Assembly: GCA_902624075.1 (NCBI GenBank)
Contig: CACNWC010000001.1
Coordinates: 1 to 64,000, forward strand
From: an uncultured Pelagibacteraceae bacterium
GTDB lineage: Bacteria > Pseudomonadota > Alphaproteobacteria > Pelagibacterales > Pelagibacteraceae
Reading direction: 5' to 3'
DNA: 64,000 bases
Shown: in pieces, positions 50,538-61,183 of the stretch
Numbering within the stretch: position 1 is the first letter of the stretch
Layout of the letters: each line of letters begins with the position of its first letter
Program-made: the position numbers and the translations under genes
Notes under the pieces: generated by a model
The model's input: only the letters and a program-made list of their open reading frames with translations
What the model was told of the DNA's origin: nothing
Database searches by the model: none

Positions 50538-52091
50538 TCAATCTTTGTAGACTATATTTCTAGCTGACATTATTAATTCATCAGCCTCTGCTTTTGATAA
50601 AGCAAAATCTTCTAGATAACCTTGGATTTTGATTCTTTCACCTTTAACTATATCAAAACCTCCTGTTAACTCATCTGATGCAAGATCTGCAAAATCTTCC
50701 AAGTTTAATATTTTTTGTTCACCAAGTGTTACCAACATACCCGGTGTTAAACCTTTAAGGCTAATTAAATCATCTGCTAAACCCAAATCTTTAATTCTTT
50801 TTGAAATATCCTCTTGATCTTTTTTATAAAACTCATTAGCTCTTTCAATTAAAGCTTTAGCAGTTTCTTCTTCTATACCCTCAATTTTTATTAAATTTTC
50901 AACTGAACTATCTTTAATATCATCAATTGTAGAAAAACCCTCTGCTACTAAAAGCTGTCCCAAAGTTTCATCTAATTCTAAATTTTTAACAAAATTTTCA
51001 GTTTTTTCTTTAAATTCCAATTGTCTTCGATCTGAATCTTCCTGATCTGTCATTATATTTATTTCATAATTTAGTAACTTCGTTGCAAGTCTTACATTTT
51101 GACCTCTACGACCGATCGCTTTACTAAGATTTTCCTCTGTCAAAATTACATCCAATTTTTTTCTTTCATTATCTACATTAACTCTTTGAACTTCTGCAGG
51201 AGACAAAGCATTTGAGACTAAGATTGCAGGATCTTCTGACCAATTAACAATGTCAATTTTTTCACCCTGTAATTCATTCACTACAGCTTGAACTCTTGAT
51301 CCTCTCATTCCAACACAAGCACCAACAGGGTCAAGAGACGTATCAACAGCTTTTACACATATTTTTGCTCTACTGCCTGGATCTCTTGAAGAAGATTTTA
51401 TTTCAATTAGTCCATCATAAATTTCTGGTACTTCTTGTACAAATAATTTTTCCATAAATTTCGGATGAGCTCGAGATAAAAAAATCTGTTGACCTCTTGT
51501 TTCTCTTCTTACATCATAACAATAAGCTTTTATTCTATCTCCTGCTTTAATATTTTCTCTTGGAATTAACTCATTTTTTTGAATGATTGCTTCAGTTCTT
51601 CCAAGGTCTGTTATAACATTTCCGAATTCTAATCTTTTTACAATTCCACTTAAAATAGTATCTTTTTTATCAATAAAATCATTATATTGTCTCTCTCTCT
51701 CAGCTTCTCTAACATTAAAATTTATTACTTGTTTGGCAGTTTGAGCTGCTATTCTACCAAAATCAAATGAAGGTAAAGGTTGTAAAATTTCATCTCCAAT
51801 TTTTTTTTCCTTATTATTTTGATCTAGATTAATAGCATCTTCTATTTTTATTTCTGTGTTGGAATTCTCTGGATTTTCAGAGATAACTAATTTTCTAAAA
51901 ATTTCGATATCACCGTTATCTCGATTTATTAAGACCTTTATTTCATTATCCTGACCAAATTTTGATTTTGCAGCTTTAGCAATTCCACTCTCCATAGATG
52001 ATATTATTAATTCTTTATCTATAGACTTTTCTAAGGCGACAGCCTCTGCTATTCTTAATAGTTCTAATTTATCTGCTCTTTTATTTAACAT
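50538..52091 (-). CDS. nusA: Transcription termination/antitermination factor NusA
   Basis: S1 and KH domains (VGACVGMRGSRVQAVVNELQGEKIDIVNW; AIGRRGQNVRLATKL), two C-terminal HhH repeats; start trimmed from 52145 to MLNKRADKLELL because a terminator lies in the extension. Confidence 0.95.
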   Translation of the reverse strand: MLNKRADKLELLRIAEAVALEKSIDKELIISSMESGIAKAAKSKFGQDNEIKVLINRDNGDIEIFRKLVISENPENSNTEIKIEDAINLDQNNKEKKIGDEILQPLPSFDFGRIAAQTAKQVINFNVREAERERQYNDFIDKKDTILSGIVKRLEFGNVITDLGRTEAIIQKNELIPRENIKAGDRIKAYCYDVRRETRGQQIFLSRAHPKFMEKLFVQEVPEIYDGLIEIKSSSRDPGSRAKICVKAVDTSLDPVGACVGMRGSRVQAVVNELQGEKIDIVNWSEDPAILVSNALSPAEVQRVNVDNERKKLDVILTEENLSKAIGRRGQNVRLATKLLNYEINIMTDQEDSDRRQLEFKEKTENFVKNLELDETLGQLLVAEGFSTIDDIKDSSVENLIKIEGIEEETAKALIERANEFYKKDQEDISKRIKDLGLADDLISLKGLTPGMLVTLGEQKILNLEDFADLASDELTGGFDIVKGERIKIQGYLEDFALSKAEADELIMSARNIVYKD

Positions 52092-52105
52092 TTTTTGTTT
52101 CTTCC

Positions 52106-52132
52106 AAAAAAAAATGGGCTTAAGCCCATTTT
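52106..52132 (-). terminator. Rho-independent terminator of metK
   Basis: Perfect palindrome AAAATGGGCTTAAGCCCATTTT followed (minus strand) by a T-run. Confidence 0.85.
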
Positions 52133-52191
52133 GATAATTCAACAATGTACGTTGGTATATATATTAAAGTTTTTTAATTATTCAATACAAA

Positions 52192-53361
52192 CTATTTAGA
52201 AAATAAGCCTGATTTATCTGTTTTTTCCCAAGAAAATGACCCATCTTGTTCTGGCTCTCTACCAAAATGGCCATACGCTGATGTTTTTTCATATATTGGT
52301 TTATTTAACCCAAGCATCTCTCTTATTCCTCGAGGACTTAAATCAAAATTTTCTTTAATTTTTTCTTCTACAAATTTATTCTTATCCAAATCATTATCAA
52401 AAAGACTTACATAAATAGAAAGTGGTTTTGAAACTCCTATAGCGTAAGCTAATTGTATTAAACACTTATCTGCAATTTTTGAGGCAACAATATTTTTTGC
52501 AATATATCTGGCTGCATAAGCTGCAGATCTATCAACCTTGGTTGGATCTTTACCAGAAAAAGCACCGCCACCATGTGGTGCAGCTCCGCCATATGTATCT
52601 ACAATAATTTTTCTTCCTGTTAAGCCACAATCTCCATCAGGACCTCCTATTACAAAATTTCCAGTTGGATTTACGTAAAACTCTTTATTTTCAAAACCTT
52701 CCATAAATTCTTTGGGAATTGAGTCAATCATATATGGTCTTAATAATTCTCTAACTTGATCTTGATTTATATCGGCTGAATGTTGTGAAGATATTACAAC
52801 AGATTTTACTTTTGATGGTTTACCATTAATATATTCAAAAGTTACTTGGCTTTTAGAGTCAGGTTCAATATTTTTTAATTTTCCAGATTTTCTATCTTGT
52901 GCCATTAATCTTAAAATTTTGTGTGAATAATGAATTGGAGCTGGCATTAAAACATCAGTTTCGTTACAAGCATAACCAAACATAATTCCTTGATCACCAG
53001 CACCCTCATCCTTATTGCCAGCCGAATCTACTCCCATTGCAATATCTTCTGATTGTGAGTGTAAATGACTTTCTATTTTAGTTGCTTCCTTCCACGTAAA
53101 ACCATCTTGGTCATAACCAATATCTTTTATACAATCTCTTACTTTATTAATTAAATCATCTTTTTTTATCTCGGGTCCTCTAACTTCGCCTGCTAGAACA
53201 ACTTTATTTGTTGTAGTGAGTGTTTCACAAGCAACTCTTGAATGAGGATCACTTGATAAATAAGTATCAACGACCATATCAGAAATTCTATCTGATACTT
53301 TGTCTGGATGACCCTCTGAAACTGACTCACTTGTAAAAAGAAAATTTTTTAAATTATTCAT
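52192..53361 (-). CDS. metK: S-adenosylmethionine synthetase
   Basis: [49 protein letters not shown]. Confidence 0.97.
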   Translation of the reverse strand: MNNLKNFLFTSESVSEGHPDKVSDRISDMVVDTYLSSDPHSRVACETLTTTNKVVLAGEVRGPEIKKDDLINKVRDCIKDIGYDQDGFTWKEATKIESHLHSQSEDIAMGVDSAGNKDEGAGDQGIMFGYACNETDVLMPAPIHYSHKILRLMAQDRKSGKLKNIEPDSKSQVTFEYINGKPSKVKSVVISSQHSADINQDQVRELLRPYMIDSIPKEFMEGFENKEFYVNPTGNFVIGGPDGDCGLTGRKIIVDTYGGAAPHGGGAFSGKDPTKVDRSAAYAARYIAKNIVASKIADKCLIQLAYAIGVSKPLSIYVSLFDNDLDKNKFVEEKIKENFDLSPRGIREMLGLNKPIYEKTSAYGHFGREPEQDGSFSWEKTDKSGLFSK

Positions 53362-54895
53362 TTTTGAACCTATTAAATGAAAAAATTAAAAAAATATACA
53401 ACAAAATTAATATTAAAAATATTTTGTTTCCATATATAGAAAAAACTGTCGGCTCTATATCTCTTCTATGAGTAAAATCAATATAACCATCTTTTCCATA
53501 TTCTACTTTTTTTTCAATCTGTCCTAATGGGTTAATTATAACTCCCATTCCATTATTAGCAGATCTAACGACATATTTACCGCTCTCTATCGCTCTAAAA
53601 ATACTATGCACTAAATGTTGTTGGGGTCCGGCAGAATTTCCAAACCATCCATCCTCAGAAATGTTCAAGATATAATCAAAATCAAAATTATTTGAGAGCT
53701 TACCAGTATAAATTATCTCGTAACAAATAAGAGGTAAAAAATTTAAACCTTCAAAATCATTTTCAAATTCAATAATTTTTCTTTGTTCGCCACTAGTAAA
53801 TGATCCAAAATTATTTGTAATTGTTTCTAAACCAATCTTGTTTAAAAAATCTTCAAAAGGTAAAAATTCACCAAAAGGAACTAAATTAACCTTATTATAA
53901 TCCTTTATTAAATTCAGATTATTATCAAATACTGAAAATGAATTAAAAAATTTATATTGCTCTTTATTTATTGACCTATTTGTTATTCCAAGACCAATCA
54001 AATGATTTTTAGTAAAATTACTTTTAAATAAATCACTATATAAAATTAATTGATTTTGATATGTGTCGGGAATTATTCCTTCTGGCCATAAAAAAAAAGT
54101 TTTTTTTTGGGGATCAGGAGAGCTTATATTTATTAATTCGTTTAAAACATTTTCTGTATCTATGTTTTTATAAAATCTATCTAAACTTATATTCAAACTT
54201 ATAATTCTTACTGTGTATGGGTTTTCTTTTAATTCGTTGCTAACAAAGGATTTTTTATATGAAGCACTATAAATTAACAAAAAAATAGGAAATAATAATA
54301 AAATTATTGATACTACAATTTCTTTTTTTGATTTTCTCAAAATATAAATCGCCGGTGTTATAAAAATACTAATTACTAAAAGATTCAATGAATAAGTTCC
54401 TATAACTGAGAGGAAGCTTAAGAATTCTATATTATCTGAAAAACTATAGACTATTAAATTCCATGGGAAACCAGTTAAAATGTTTCCTCTTATGAATTCA
54501 ACTAATCCAAATAAAAGAGAAAAAAGAAAAAATGCACTTGTTACATTTTTAAAATTCAAAATATAAAAAATAAATGTAACTATTCCATAAAATAGAGCTA
54601 AAAAAGCAGGGATTAAAACAAGAGCTATAGGTACTAAGAAATTAAAATCTTGATCAAATGTAAGAGAAATAGTTATCCAATATATGTTTGTTATAAAATA
54701 ACCAAAACCAAACAACCACCCATATAAAAAGGAAATTTTTTTATTAGAATAATTTAAATTTTTAAACAAAAAAATAAAGAAAATACTAAATGTAAAAAAA
54801 TTTATCAAAAAGAAATTAAATGGTGGAAGACTCAAGGAGCTAAGTGCGCCTATAGTTAATAAAAAAAAAGTATCTAATATAATTTTTCTTTTCAA
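53354..54895 (-). CDS. lnt: Apolipoprotein N-acyltransferase
   Basis: [42 protein letters not shown]. Confidence 0.95.
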   Translation of the reverse strand: MKRKIILDTFFLLTIGALSSLSLPPFNFFLINFFTFSIFFIFLFKNLNYSNKKISFLYGWLFGFGYFITNIYWITISLTFDQDFNFLVPIALVLIPAFLALFYGIVTFIFYILNFKNVTSAFFLFSLLFGLVEFIRGNILTGFPWNLIVYSFSDNIEFLSFLSVIGTYSLNLLVISIFITPAIYILRKSKKEIVVSIILLLFPIFLLIYSASYKKSFVSNELKENPYTVRIISLNISLDRFYKNIDTENVLNELINISSPDPQKKTFFLWPEGIIPDTYQNQLILYSDLFKSNFTKNHLIGLGITNRSINKEQYKFFNSFSVFDNNLNLIKDYNKVNLVPFGEFLPFEDFLNKIGLETITNNFGSFTSGEQRKIIEFENDFEGLNFLPLICYEIIYTGKLSNNFDFDYILNISEDGWFGNSAGPQQHLVHSIFRAIESGKYVVRSANNGMGVIINPLGQIEKKVEYGKDGYIDFTHRRDIEPTVFSIYGNKIFLILILLYIFLIFSFNRFKNE

Positions 54896-54896
54896 T

Positions 54897-55352
54897 TTAA
54901 TTTATAAATTTCTGAACAGATCTAAAAATTTTTTGTTCTTCATTAAGCATTTTTATATAATCTTTTTTTTTAATATGATCAAAATCTAATAAATGTAAAA
55001 AACCATGAATAAAGATTTTAGCTACTTTCTCCTTAAAATTAGATGTGCTTAAGTTTTTAGATTTATTCATATAATTAAAGCTAATAATAATGTCTCCTAA
55101 ATAATTTTCTCTCAATTTTCTCGATTTTTGATGAAATGGAAATGATAAAATATCTGTATGTTTATTTTTATTTCTAAATTTTTTATTTAGTCTCTTTATA
55201 TTTTTATTATTTGAAAGCAATAAAGTCAGATAAATTTTCTTATTAGCAAATTGAAATCTTTTGGGAAAAAACTTACATAAATTATTAAAAAAAATTTCTT
55301 TTTTTTTTATTTTTTTTGCCCAAGATTTATCCTCGGAGAGTACATTAACTTT
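54897..55352 (-). CDS. ybeY: Endoribonuclease YbeY
   Basis: HTDILSFPF, HGFLHLLDFDH; start trimmed to MIKVNVLSEDKSW. Confidence 0.92.
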   Translation of the reverse strand, partial: KVNVLSEDKSWAKKIKKKEIFFNNLCKFFPKRFQFANKKIYLTLLLSNNKNIKRLNKKFRNKNKHTDILSFPFHQKSRKLRENYLGDIIISFNYMNKSKNLSTSNFKEKVAKIFIHGFLHLLDFDHIKKKDYIKMLNEEQKIFRSVQKFIN

Positions 55353-56349
55353 GATCATTGCTGTTAGAATATGCTTTAACAATTTTAGATACTAAAGGGT
55401 GTCTAACTACATCTGAATGATCAAAGTCTACAACGGAAATTTCATTTAAATGTGATAATAATTTTTTTGCTCTATCTAAACCAGAGGCTTGTTTATGAGG
55501 CAAATCAATTTGGGAGGGATCACCATTGACTACAATTTTAGAATTTTCACCAATCCTTGTTAGGAACATTTTTATTTGAGTATCTGTAGCATTTTGAGCT
55601 TCATCTAAAATCGCAAAAGAATTCTTTAAAGTTCTTCCTCTCATAAAGGCTAAAGGAGCTATTTCTATATCTCCAATTTCAATCATCCTCTGTATTTTTT
55701 CAAAATGAAATAAATCATATAAGGAATCGTATAACGGTCTTAAATATGGATCAACTTTTTCCTTCATATCACCTGGTAAAAAACCTAATCGCTCCCCTGC
55801 TTCTACTGCGGGCCGAGATAAAATTATTCTCTCAATTTTTTTTTCTAATAACATTGTTAAACCAATTGCTACAGCCAAAAATGTTTTACCCGTACCGGCT
55901 GGGCCTGCTGAAATAATTATCTCACTTTCTCTCAAAGCTCTCACATATTCCTTCTGTTTTTCTGACCGTGGAATAATTGATTTTTTTGGTGTTTTAATTA
56001 TATCTGTTACGTTTGTATTTTTAACTTTTTCATTAATCATAAATTTATCAACTGAGGATAAAATATCTTTATTTTCAATACTACCATTATTTGAGAATTG
56101 ATTTGCTAAAAATTGGATTGCATTTTTAATTATTTCGTTTTTTTCTAAAGATGACTTAATTAAAATCGAATTACCTCTTGAATATATGCTTGCTCCAGTT
56201 AATTTTTCTAATTCTTTTAGATTTTTATTAAATTCTCCAACTACACCCATAAGAATATTATTATCGTGAATTATTACACTTAAAGTATTATTTTCTGAGT
56301 AAACAAACTTAAATAGACTTTGAGTTTTTTTTTTTATAGGATTGCTCAA
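55345..56349 (-). CDS. phoH: PhoH-like ATPase
   Basis: SAGPAGTGKTFLAVAIG, RPAVEAGERLGFLPGDMKEKVDPYLRPLYD. Confidence 0.95.
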   Translation of the reverse strand: MSNPIKKKTQSLFKFVYSENNTLSVIIHDNNILMGVVGEFNKNLKELEKLTGASIYSRGNSILIKSSLEKNEIIKNAIQFLANQFSNNGSIENKDILSSVDKFMINEKVKNTNVTDIIKTPKKSIIPRSEKQKEYVRALRESEIIISAGPAGTGKTFLAVAIGLTMLLEKKIERIILSRPAVEAGERLGFLPGDMKEKVDPYLRPLYDSLYDLFHFEKIQRMIEIGDIEIAPLAFMRGRTLKNSFAILDEAQNATDTQIKMFLTRIGENSKIVVNGDPSQIDLPHKQASGLDRAKKLLSHLNEISVVDFDHSDVVRHPLVSKIVKAYSNSNDQS

Positions 56350-56351
56350 AT

Positions 56352-57680
56352 TTATGCCACTTTTAATTTTGATTTATAAATTTTTTCACCAAAAAGAGTG
56401 CTACGATTACTATTTTTAATTTTTACTTTCACAATTTTACCTATATCTTCTTCATTAGCATCAAATATTACAGAAGTCATGTATTCTGATCTACCAAAGA
56501 ATTTTGAGCTCTCTTTACTTTTGTTTTCTACCAAAACATCAATAACCATATTTTCTAAAGATTTATTCATCCTAATTTGATGATTAAATAATTCGCGTTG
56601 AACTATCTCGAGTCTTTTCAAAGAAATTTTTCTATCGATTAAATTTAGTTTTGAAGCTGCAGTTCCAGGTCTTGGACTAAATATAAAAGAAAAAGAATTT
56701 ATAAAATCAATTTTTTTGATTAAGTTTAAAGTGTCTTGAAAATCATCCTCTTGTTCCTCTGGATATCCAATAATAAAATCACTAGAAAATTTTATTTTGG
56801 GGTTAATATTTTTCAGTTTATTATAAATTTCAATATATTCATTTATTGTATGCTTTCTATTCATTAATTTTAAAATTTTGTTTGATCCACTTTGAACAGG
56901 TAAATGTACTTGAGGCATTAATTTTTTTGAAACTCTATAAATATTAATTAAATCATCTGTCATATCTCTTGGATGTGATGTGTAATATCTAATTCTATAA
57001 ACTTCTGGAATCTTCTCGATTGCAATTATTAAATCTGATAATTTATAATCTTTGTATTTATAAGCATTTACATTTTGTCCTAATAAAATAATTTCCCGGG
57101 CTCCATTTTTAACAAGCGTTTTTGTTTCATCAATAATTTCTATTAATGGGCGGGAATATTCTGGTCCTCTAGTAAATGGTACCACACAAAAATGACAAAA
57201 CTTATCACAACCCTCTTGAATCGTTAAAAAAGATGAGACATTACTTGAAGAGTTCTTAATTTTTTTAAGATAATCAAATTTTAAATTTGCATCAAAATCA
57301 GTTATGTCTAATTTTCTTTGTTTATCTAAAAATTCTTCAATTTTATAATTAATCTCATGATAGGCTTGTGGTCCAATAACCATATCTATATACGGTTCTC
57401 TTTTTAACATTTCCTCGTTTTCAGCTTGTGCTACGCAGCCTGCTACAATTACTAAAGGTTTTTTTTTTGAACTAAAAACCTGTCTCACTCTTCCTATTTC
57501 GTGATAAACTTTTTCTTTTGCTTTATCTCTAATATGACATGTGTTTAAAAGATAACAATTTGCTTCATCAATATTTTTAGTTTTTAAAAAGCCTATTTTT
57601 TTTACAATATCAAATATACGATTTGAATCATATTCATTCATTTGACAACCAAAAGTTTTAATAAAAATTTTTTTATTCAT
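56352..57680 (-). CDS. miaB: tRNA-2-methylthio-N6-dimethylallyladenosine synthase
   Basis: KTFGCQMNEYDS, QEGCDKFCHFCVVPFTRGPEYSRP radical SAM motif, TRAM domain. Confidence 0.96.
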   Translation of the reverse strand: MNKKIFIKTFGCQMNEYDSNRIFDIVKKIGFLKTKNIDEANCYLLNTCHIRDKAKEKVYHEIGRVRQVFSSKKKPLVIVAGCVAQAENEEMLKREPYIDMVIGPQAYHEINYKIEEFLDKQRKLDITDFDANLKFDYLKKIKNSSSNVSSFLTIQEGCDKFCHFCVVPFTRGPEYSRPLIEIIDETKTLVKNGAREIILLGQNVNAYKYKDYKLSDLIIAIEKIPEVYRIRYYTSHPRDMTDDLINIYRVSKKLMPQVHLPVQSGSNKILKLMNRKHTINEYIEIYNKLKNINPKIKFSSDFIIGYPEEQEDDFQDTLNLIKKIDFINSFSFIFSPRPGTAASKLNLIDRKISLKRLEIVQRELFNHQIRMNKSLENMVIDVLVENKSKESSKFFGRSEYMTSVIFDANEEDIGKIVKVKIKNSNRSTLFGEKIYKSKLKVA

Positions 57681-58110
57681 TTTTTGGTTTTACTTTAACA
57701 CCATATAACTCTAATTTATGATCTACTAACTTATATCCGTGTTTTTCAGCAATTTTTTTTTGTAGTTTTTCAATTTCTTCATCAAAAAATTCTATTATTT
57801 CTCCAGATTTTATATCAATCAAATGATCATGGTGACTCTCTATCATTGCTTCGTATCTAGCTTTACCACCCTTAAAATCATGTTTAGTTAAAATTCCAGC
57901 TTCCTCAAAAAGTTTGACCGTTCTGTAAACTGTAGCAATGCTTATTTTAGGATCAATCTTTGATACTCTACTATACAATTCATCGACATCAGGATGGTCT
58001 GACTCTCCATATACCTCTTTTGACTCCGAAATAACTTTGGCGATAATTCGTCTTTGATCAGTTAGCTTAACGCCCTTAGACAAACATTTTTGTTCAATAG
58101 TTTCTGGCAT
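57673..58110 (-). CDS. Fur family regulator (Fur/Mur-like)
   Basis: KLTDQRRIIAKVI, ISIATVYRTVKLFEEAGIL, ESHHDHLIDIKSGEIIEF; synteny with miaB. Confidence 0.9.
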   Translation of the reverse strand: MPETIEQKCLSKGVKLTDQRRIIAKVISESKEVYGESDHPDVDELYSRVSKIDPKISIATVYRTVKLFEEAGILTKHDFKGGKARYEAMIESHHDHLIDIKSGEIIEFFDEEIEKLQKKIAEKHGYKLVDHKLELYGVKVKPKNE

Positions 58111-58118
58111 AATTGATT

Positions 58119-58505
58119 TTAACTCAAATAATTAGGATTAATCAAATTTTTTTCAACTTTAAATTTTTCACAAAGTTTTGGGATATTTTCGTATTTTACA
58201 TCCATTTTTTCACCAAAATCATCAAAACTGAAACAAAAATAATCAATTTTGCACACTAAATGAAAGGCTTTAACAATTGATAAGGAATTTCTTATACCTG
58301 CAAAACTTCCCGGACCTCTATTTACATAAATCTGTGAAATCTTTTTAAAATTAAGTTTTTTTTGATTTAAGAAATCATTGATTAATACTGTTAATTTTTC
58401 ATAATTTATTTTAGTATTTTCATGTGTAATGCTATATTTAAAATCATCACAAATGATCATTAAAAAAATCTTATCTTTAACAGCATCTATTATCAGTTTA
58501 CTCAT
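58119..58505 (-). CDS. tsaB: TsaB-like tRNA threonylcarbamoyladenosine protein, shortened (about 128 aa)
   Basis: KLIIDAVKDKIFLMIICDD and YVNRGPGSFAGIRNSLSIVKAF; located next to fur as in other alphaproteobacteria. Confidence 0.75.
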   Translation of the reverse strand: MSKLIIDAVKDKIFLMIICDDFKYSITHENTKINYEKLTVLINDFLNQKKLNFKKISQIYVNRGPGSFAGIRNSLSIVKAFHLVCKIDYFCFSFDDFGEKMDVKYENIPKLCEKFKVEKNLINPNYLS

Positions 58506-59514
58506 TTTGCAATTTTTGTTCTTAATCAATTCTAATTCACAAGAAAATAATAGCAAATATTTTTCTAATGATAGAGGTGTATTGTCATTAATGTACCATC
58601 GTTTTAATGAAAATAAATATCCTTCAACAAATATAAGAATGCCAATATTTATTGAACAAATGGATATGATTAGTAATTTGGGTTATGAGTTTTATGATCC
58701 AAAGTTATTTCTTAACGAAATTGATAAACCAAAGAATAAAAAAAAAATATTAATTACAATTGATGATGGATTTAAATCATTTTATAATGAAGCTTGGCCA
58801 TACTTAAAAAAAAATAAAATTCCATTTATATTGTTTGTGTCCACCGAGCCTGTAGGCAAAAATGGGTATATGACTTGGGATGAAATCAAAGAGATAGATG
58901 CTTCTGACATAGGATATATTGGACATCATTCACACACACATGAATATTTAATTGATATGACTGAAAAAGAATTCATCAATGATATTGAAACTGCAACAAA
59001 AATCTTTAATGAAAAATTGGGTTATTTACCTCCAATCTTTTCATATCCCTTTGGAGAATATTCTTCTTATATGAAAAATTATACTTCAAAAAATTTTAAA
59101 ATTGCTTTTGGACAACATTCTGGAGTAATTGATATAAATAAAGATAAATTTGAACTACCAAGATTCCCTATAAATGAAAAGTATGGAGAATTAAAAAGAT
59201 TTAAATCACTAATTAATTATAGCCCCCTAGAATATAAATCACTTAAACCAGAAGAAAAAAAAGTGACAGATAAAAACAACCCGCCACAATTAATTATTGA
59301 TTTTTTTAATGAACAAAAAAATATTAATAATATTAGTTGTTATTCAAATGATGGTGGAAATTGGAAAAAATCTACCTTAAAATTTCAAAAACAAAAACTT
59401 ATAATTAATTTCGAAGAAAAGTTCATTCCTAGAAGAGGAAGGATAAATTGTTCTTTAAATGATAATGGAAAATGGCGTTGGTTTGGAACTCAGTTTACAA
59501 TAGTAGAAAATTAA
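58453..59514 (+). CDS. Polysaccharide deacetylase family protein, secreted
   Basis: Signal peptide [64 protein letters not shown]. Confidence 0.87.
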   Translation: MIIKKILSLTASIISLLILQFLFLINSNSQENNSKYFSNDRGVLSLMYHRFNENKYPSTNIRMPIFIEQMDMISNLGYEFYDPKLFLNEIDKPKNKKKILITIDDGFKSFYNEAWPYLKKNKIPFILFVSTEPVGKNGYMTWDEIKEIDASDIGYIGHHSHTHEYLIDMTEKEFINDIETATKIFNEKLGYLPPIFSYPFGEYSSYMKNYTSKNFKIAFGQHSGVIDINKDKFELPRFPINEKYGELKRFKSLINYSPLEYKSLKPEEKKVTDKNNPPQLIIDFFNEQKNINNISCYSNDGGNWKKSTLKFQKQKLIINFEEKFIPRRGRINCSLNDNGKWRWFGTQFTIVEN

Positions 59515-60590
59515 ATTAAACTATCAAGTTCAACGCTTGATGGTAATAATTTGGCATCATCGAAATCTTTTAAATTATTTTGCTGAATAATTTTTTTTAA
59601 AACTTCGACATATTTTTCACCTGTTTCTGCATATTCATTTAAATACTTCACAAGAATGAGACTATCTAGAGGTACTCCTCTATCTCTTAATTCAGCTCTA
59701 GCTTTTCTTAAATTTTTATATGATGAATGTGTATTTAAATTACGTTGATAAGCTCTAACCGATGCTTGCAAAACGTTAAACTTCATTACTTTATGACCTT
59801 CATTTTTGTCTGCATCTTTAGGTTTAAGACCTTCTCCTGACCAAGTCCATTGGCCGAACAGAGCATTACCTTCTTGTGCAAATCTTGATGTTCCCCATCC
59901 AGTTTCTTTAGCTGCTTGAGCTATTGCTAGAGATACAGGAATCTCGTCCATTCTTATCTTCAGAACTGATAAATCTTTTGAAGGAATACCATATTGTTTG
60001 TATTTTTTTTCAAGCCACTTTTTTTCAATTTCTGAATTATTACTTTTATTTATAATATTAAATAATCTTCTTCTATCTTTTTTAATATTACTATTTTCAT
60101 CTAAAATTAAAGGCAAAATAATTTGAATAAAAAATTCTTTTCTTTTTTTTGTATTTTCTATCATCTTTATTTCTGCGGGAAGCAATGTCAAAGCAACTGG
60201 TTTCACAAGTTTTTTCTCTCTTACATCTTCAAGAGTGTAATTTGTATCTTCAAATAATTGTTTAATTGTTGAGGCATTCAATCTTACAGTGTCAGTTTCT
60301 AAATCATTTAAACTAAAAATATCTACTAATAAATCATTTTCATTAAGTGTTTCAATGCCATCTTCAATACTTTTTCCATTATTGTTTAATGTATAAGCTA
60401 AGACAGCTTTTGAATTATTTTTAAACTCAAAAGATTTATTTTTTGCAAAATATAATGTTGCTGGAGCAAAATAAAAAAATGAAATTATTAAAATCGAACT
60501 TAAAAAAATTCTTGGTAAAGAGCCTAGACCTCTTTGGTCAAAAAATTTAAAAAATTTTAAATTTAGTTTACTTGATCCTCTTTTAAACAT
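59511..60590 (-). CDS. Bax-like glucosaminidase
   Basis: SLAIAQAAKETGWGTSRFAQEGNALFGQWTW. Confidence 0.86.
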   Translation of the reverse strand: MFKRGSSKLNLKFFKFFDQRGLGSLPRIFLSSILIISFFYFAPATLYFAKNKSFEFKNNSKAVLAYTLNNNGKSIEDGIETLNENDLLVDIFSLNDLETDTVRLNASTIKQLFEDTNYTLEDVREKKLVKPVALTLLPAEIKMIENTKKRKEFFIQIILPLILDENSNIKKDRRRLFNIINKSNNSEIEKKWLEKKYKQYGIPSKDLSVLKIRMDEIPVSLAIAQAAKETGWGTSRFAQEGNALFGQWTWSGEGLKPKDADKNEGHKVMKFNVLQASVRAYQRNLNTHSSYKNLRKARAELRDRGVPLDSLILVKYLNEYAETGEKYVEVLKKIIQQNNLKDFDDAKLLPSSVELDSLI

Positions 60591-60591
60591 A

Positions 60592-61131
60592 TTAGATTGA
60601 CTCCACTTGTTTTACTTCAGGAATATAATGACATAGAAGATTTTGAACTCCTTGTTTTAAAGTCATCGTTGAGCTTGGGCAACCTGAGCAACTTCCTTGT
60701 AATTCCACTTTTACTACCCCATCTTTGAACTCTTTAAATTTTATATCTCCACCATCTTTTGCTACCGCAGGCCTTATTTTCTCATTTAATAATTTAACAA
60801 TTTTTTTTTCTATCTCTTCTAAATTTTCTAAACTTTCATCCAAACTTTTTTCAATAACACATTCTTTTCCTGATGAATAAAAATCGTTTATTAATGAAAT
60901 AATAATGTGTTTAATTTCATCCCAATCAACATCTTCGTATTTATTAATTGAAATAAAATCCTGCCCCAAAAATATTCCCTCAACACCATTAACAGAAAGA
61001 AGATTTCTAATTAATTCATTGCTTGTTTCATCTTTACTTGTTATTTCAAAGGAACCATGATTGGATACAGTTTTTCCTGGTAAAAATTTTAGGGAATTAG
61101 GATTTGGAGTTATTTCTGTTTGCACAAACAT
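60592..61131 (-). CDS. nfuA: NfuA/NifU-like Fe-S scaffold protein
   Basis: N-terminal Nfu_N (TPNPNSLKFLPG), C-terminal GSCSGCPSSTMTLKQGV. Confidence 0.94.
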   Translation of the reverse strand: MFVQTEITPNPNSLKFLPGKTVSNHGSFEITSKDETSNELIRNLLSVNGVEGIFLGQDFISINKYEDVDWDEIKHIIISLINDFYSSGKECVIEKSLDESLENLEEIEKKIVKLLNEKIRPAVAKDGGDIKFKEFKDGVVKVELQGSCSGCPSSTMTLKQGVQNLLCHYIPEVKQVESI

Positions 61132-61183
61132 ATTTCTTATATAGTCAATTATTTTTAAATTTAAACTTGTTATTATAAATAAC

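Noticed and set aside
52192-53361. Possible SAM riboswitch associated with metK
   Set aside because: metK start overlaps the end of lnt, leaving no leader for a riboswitch.
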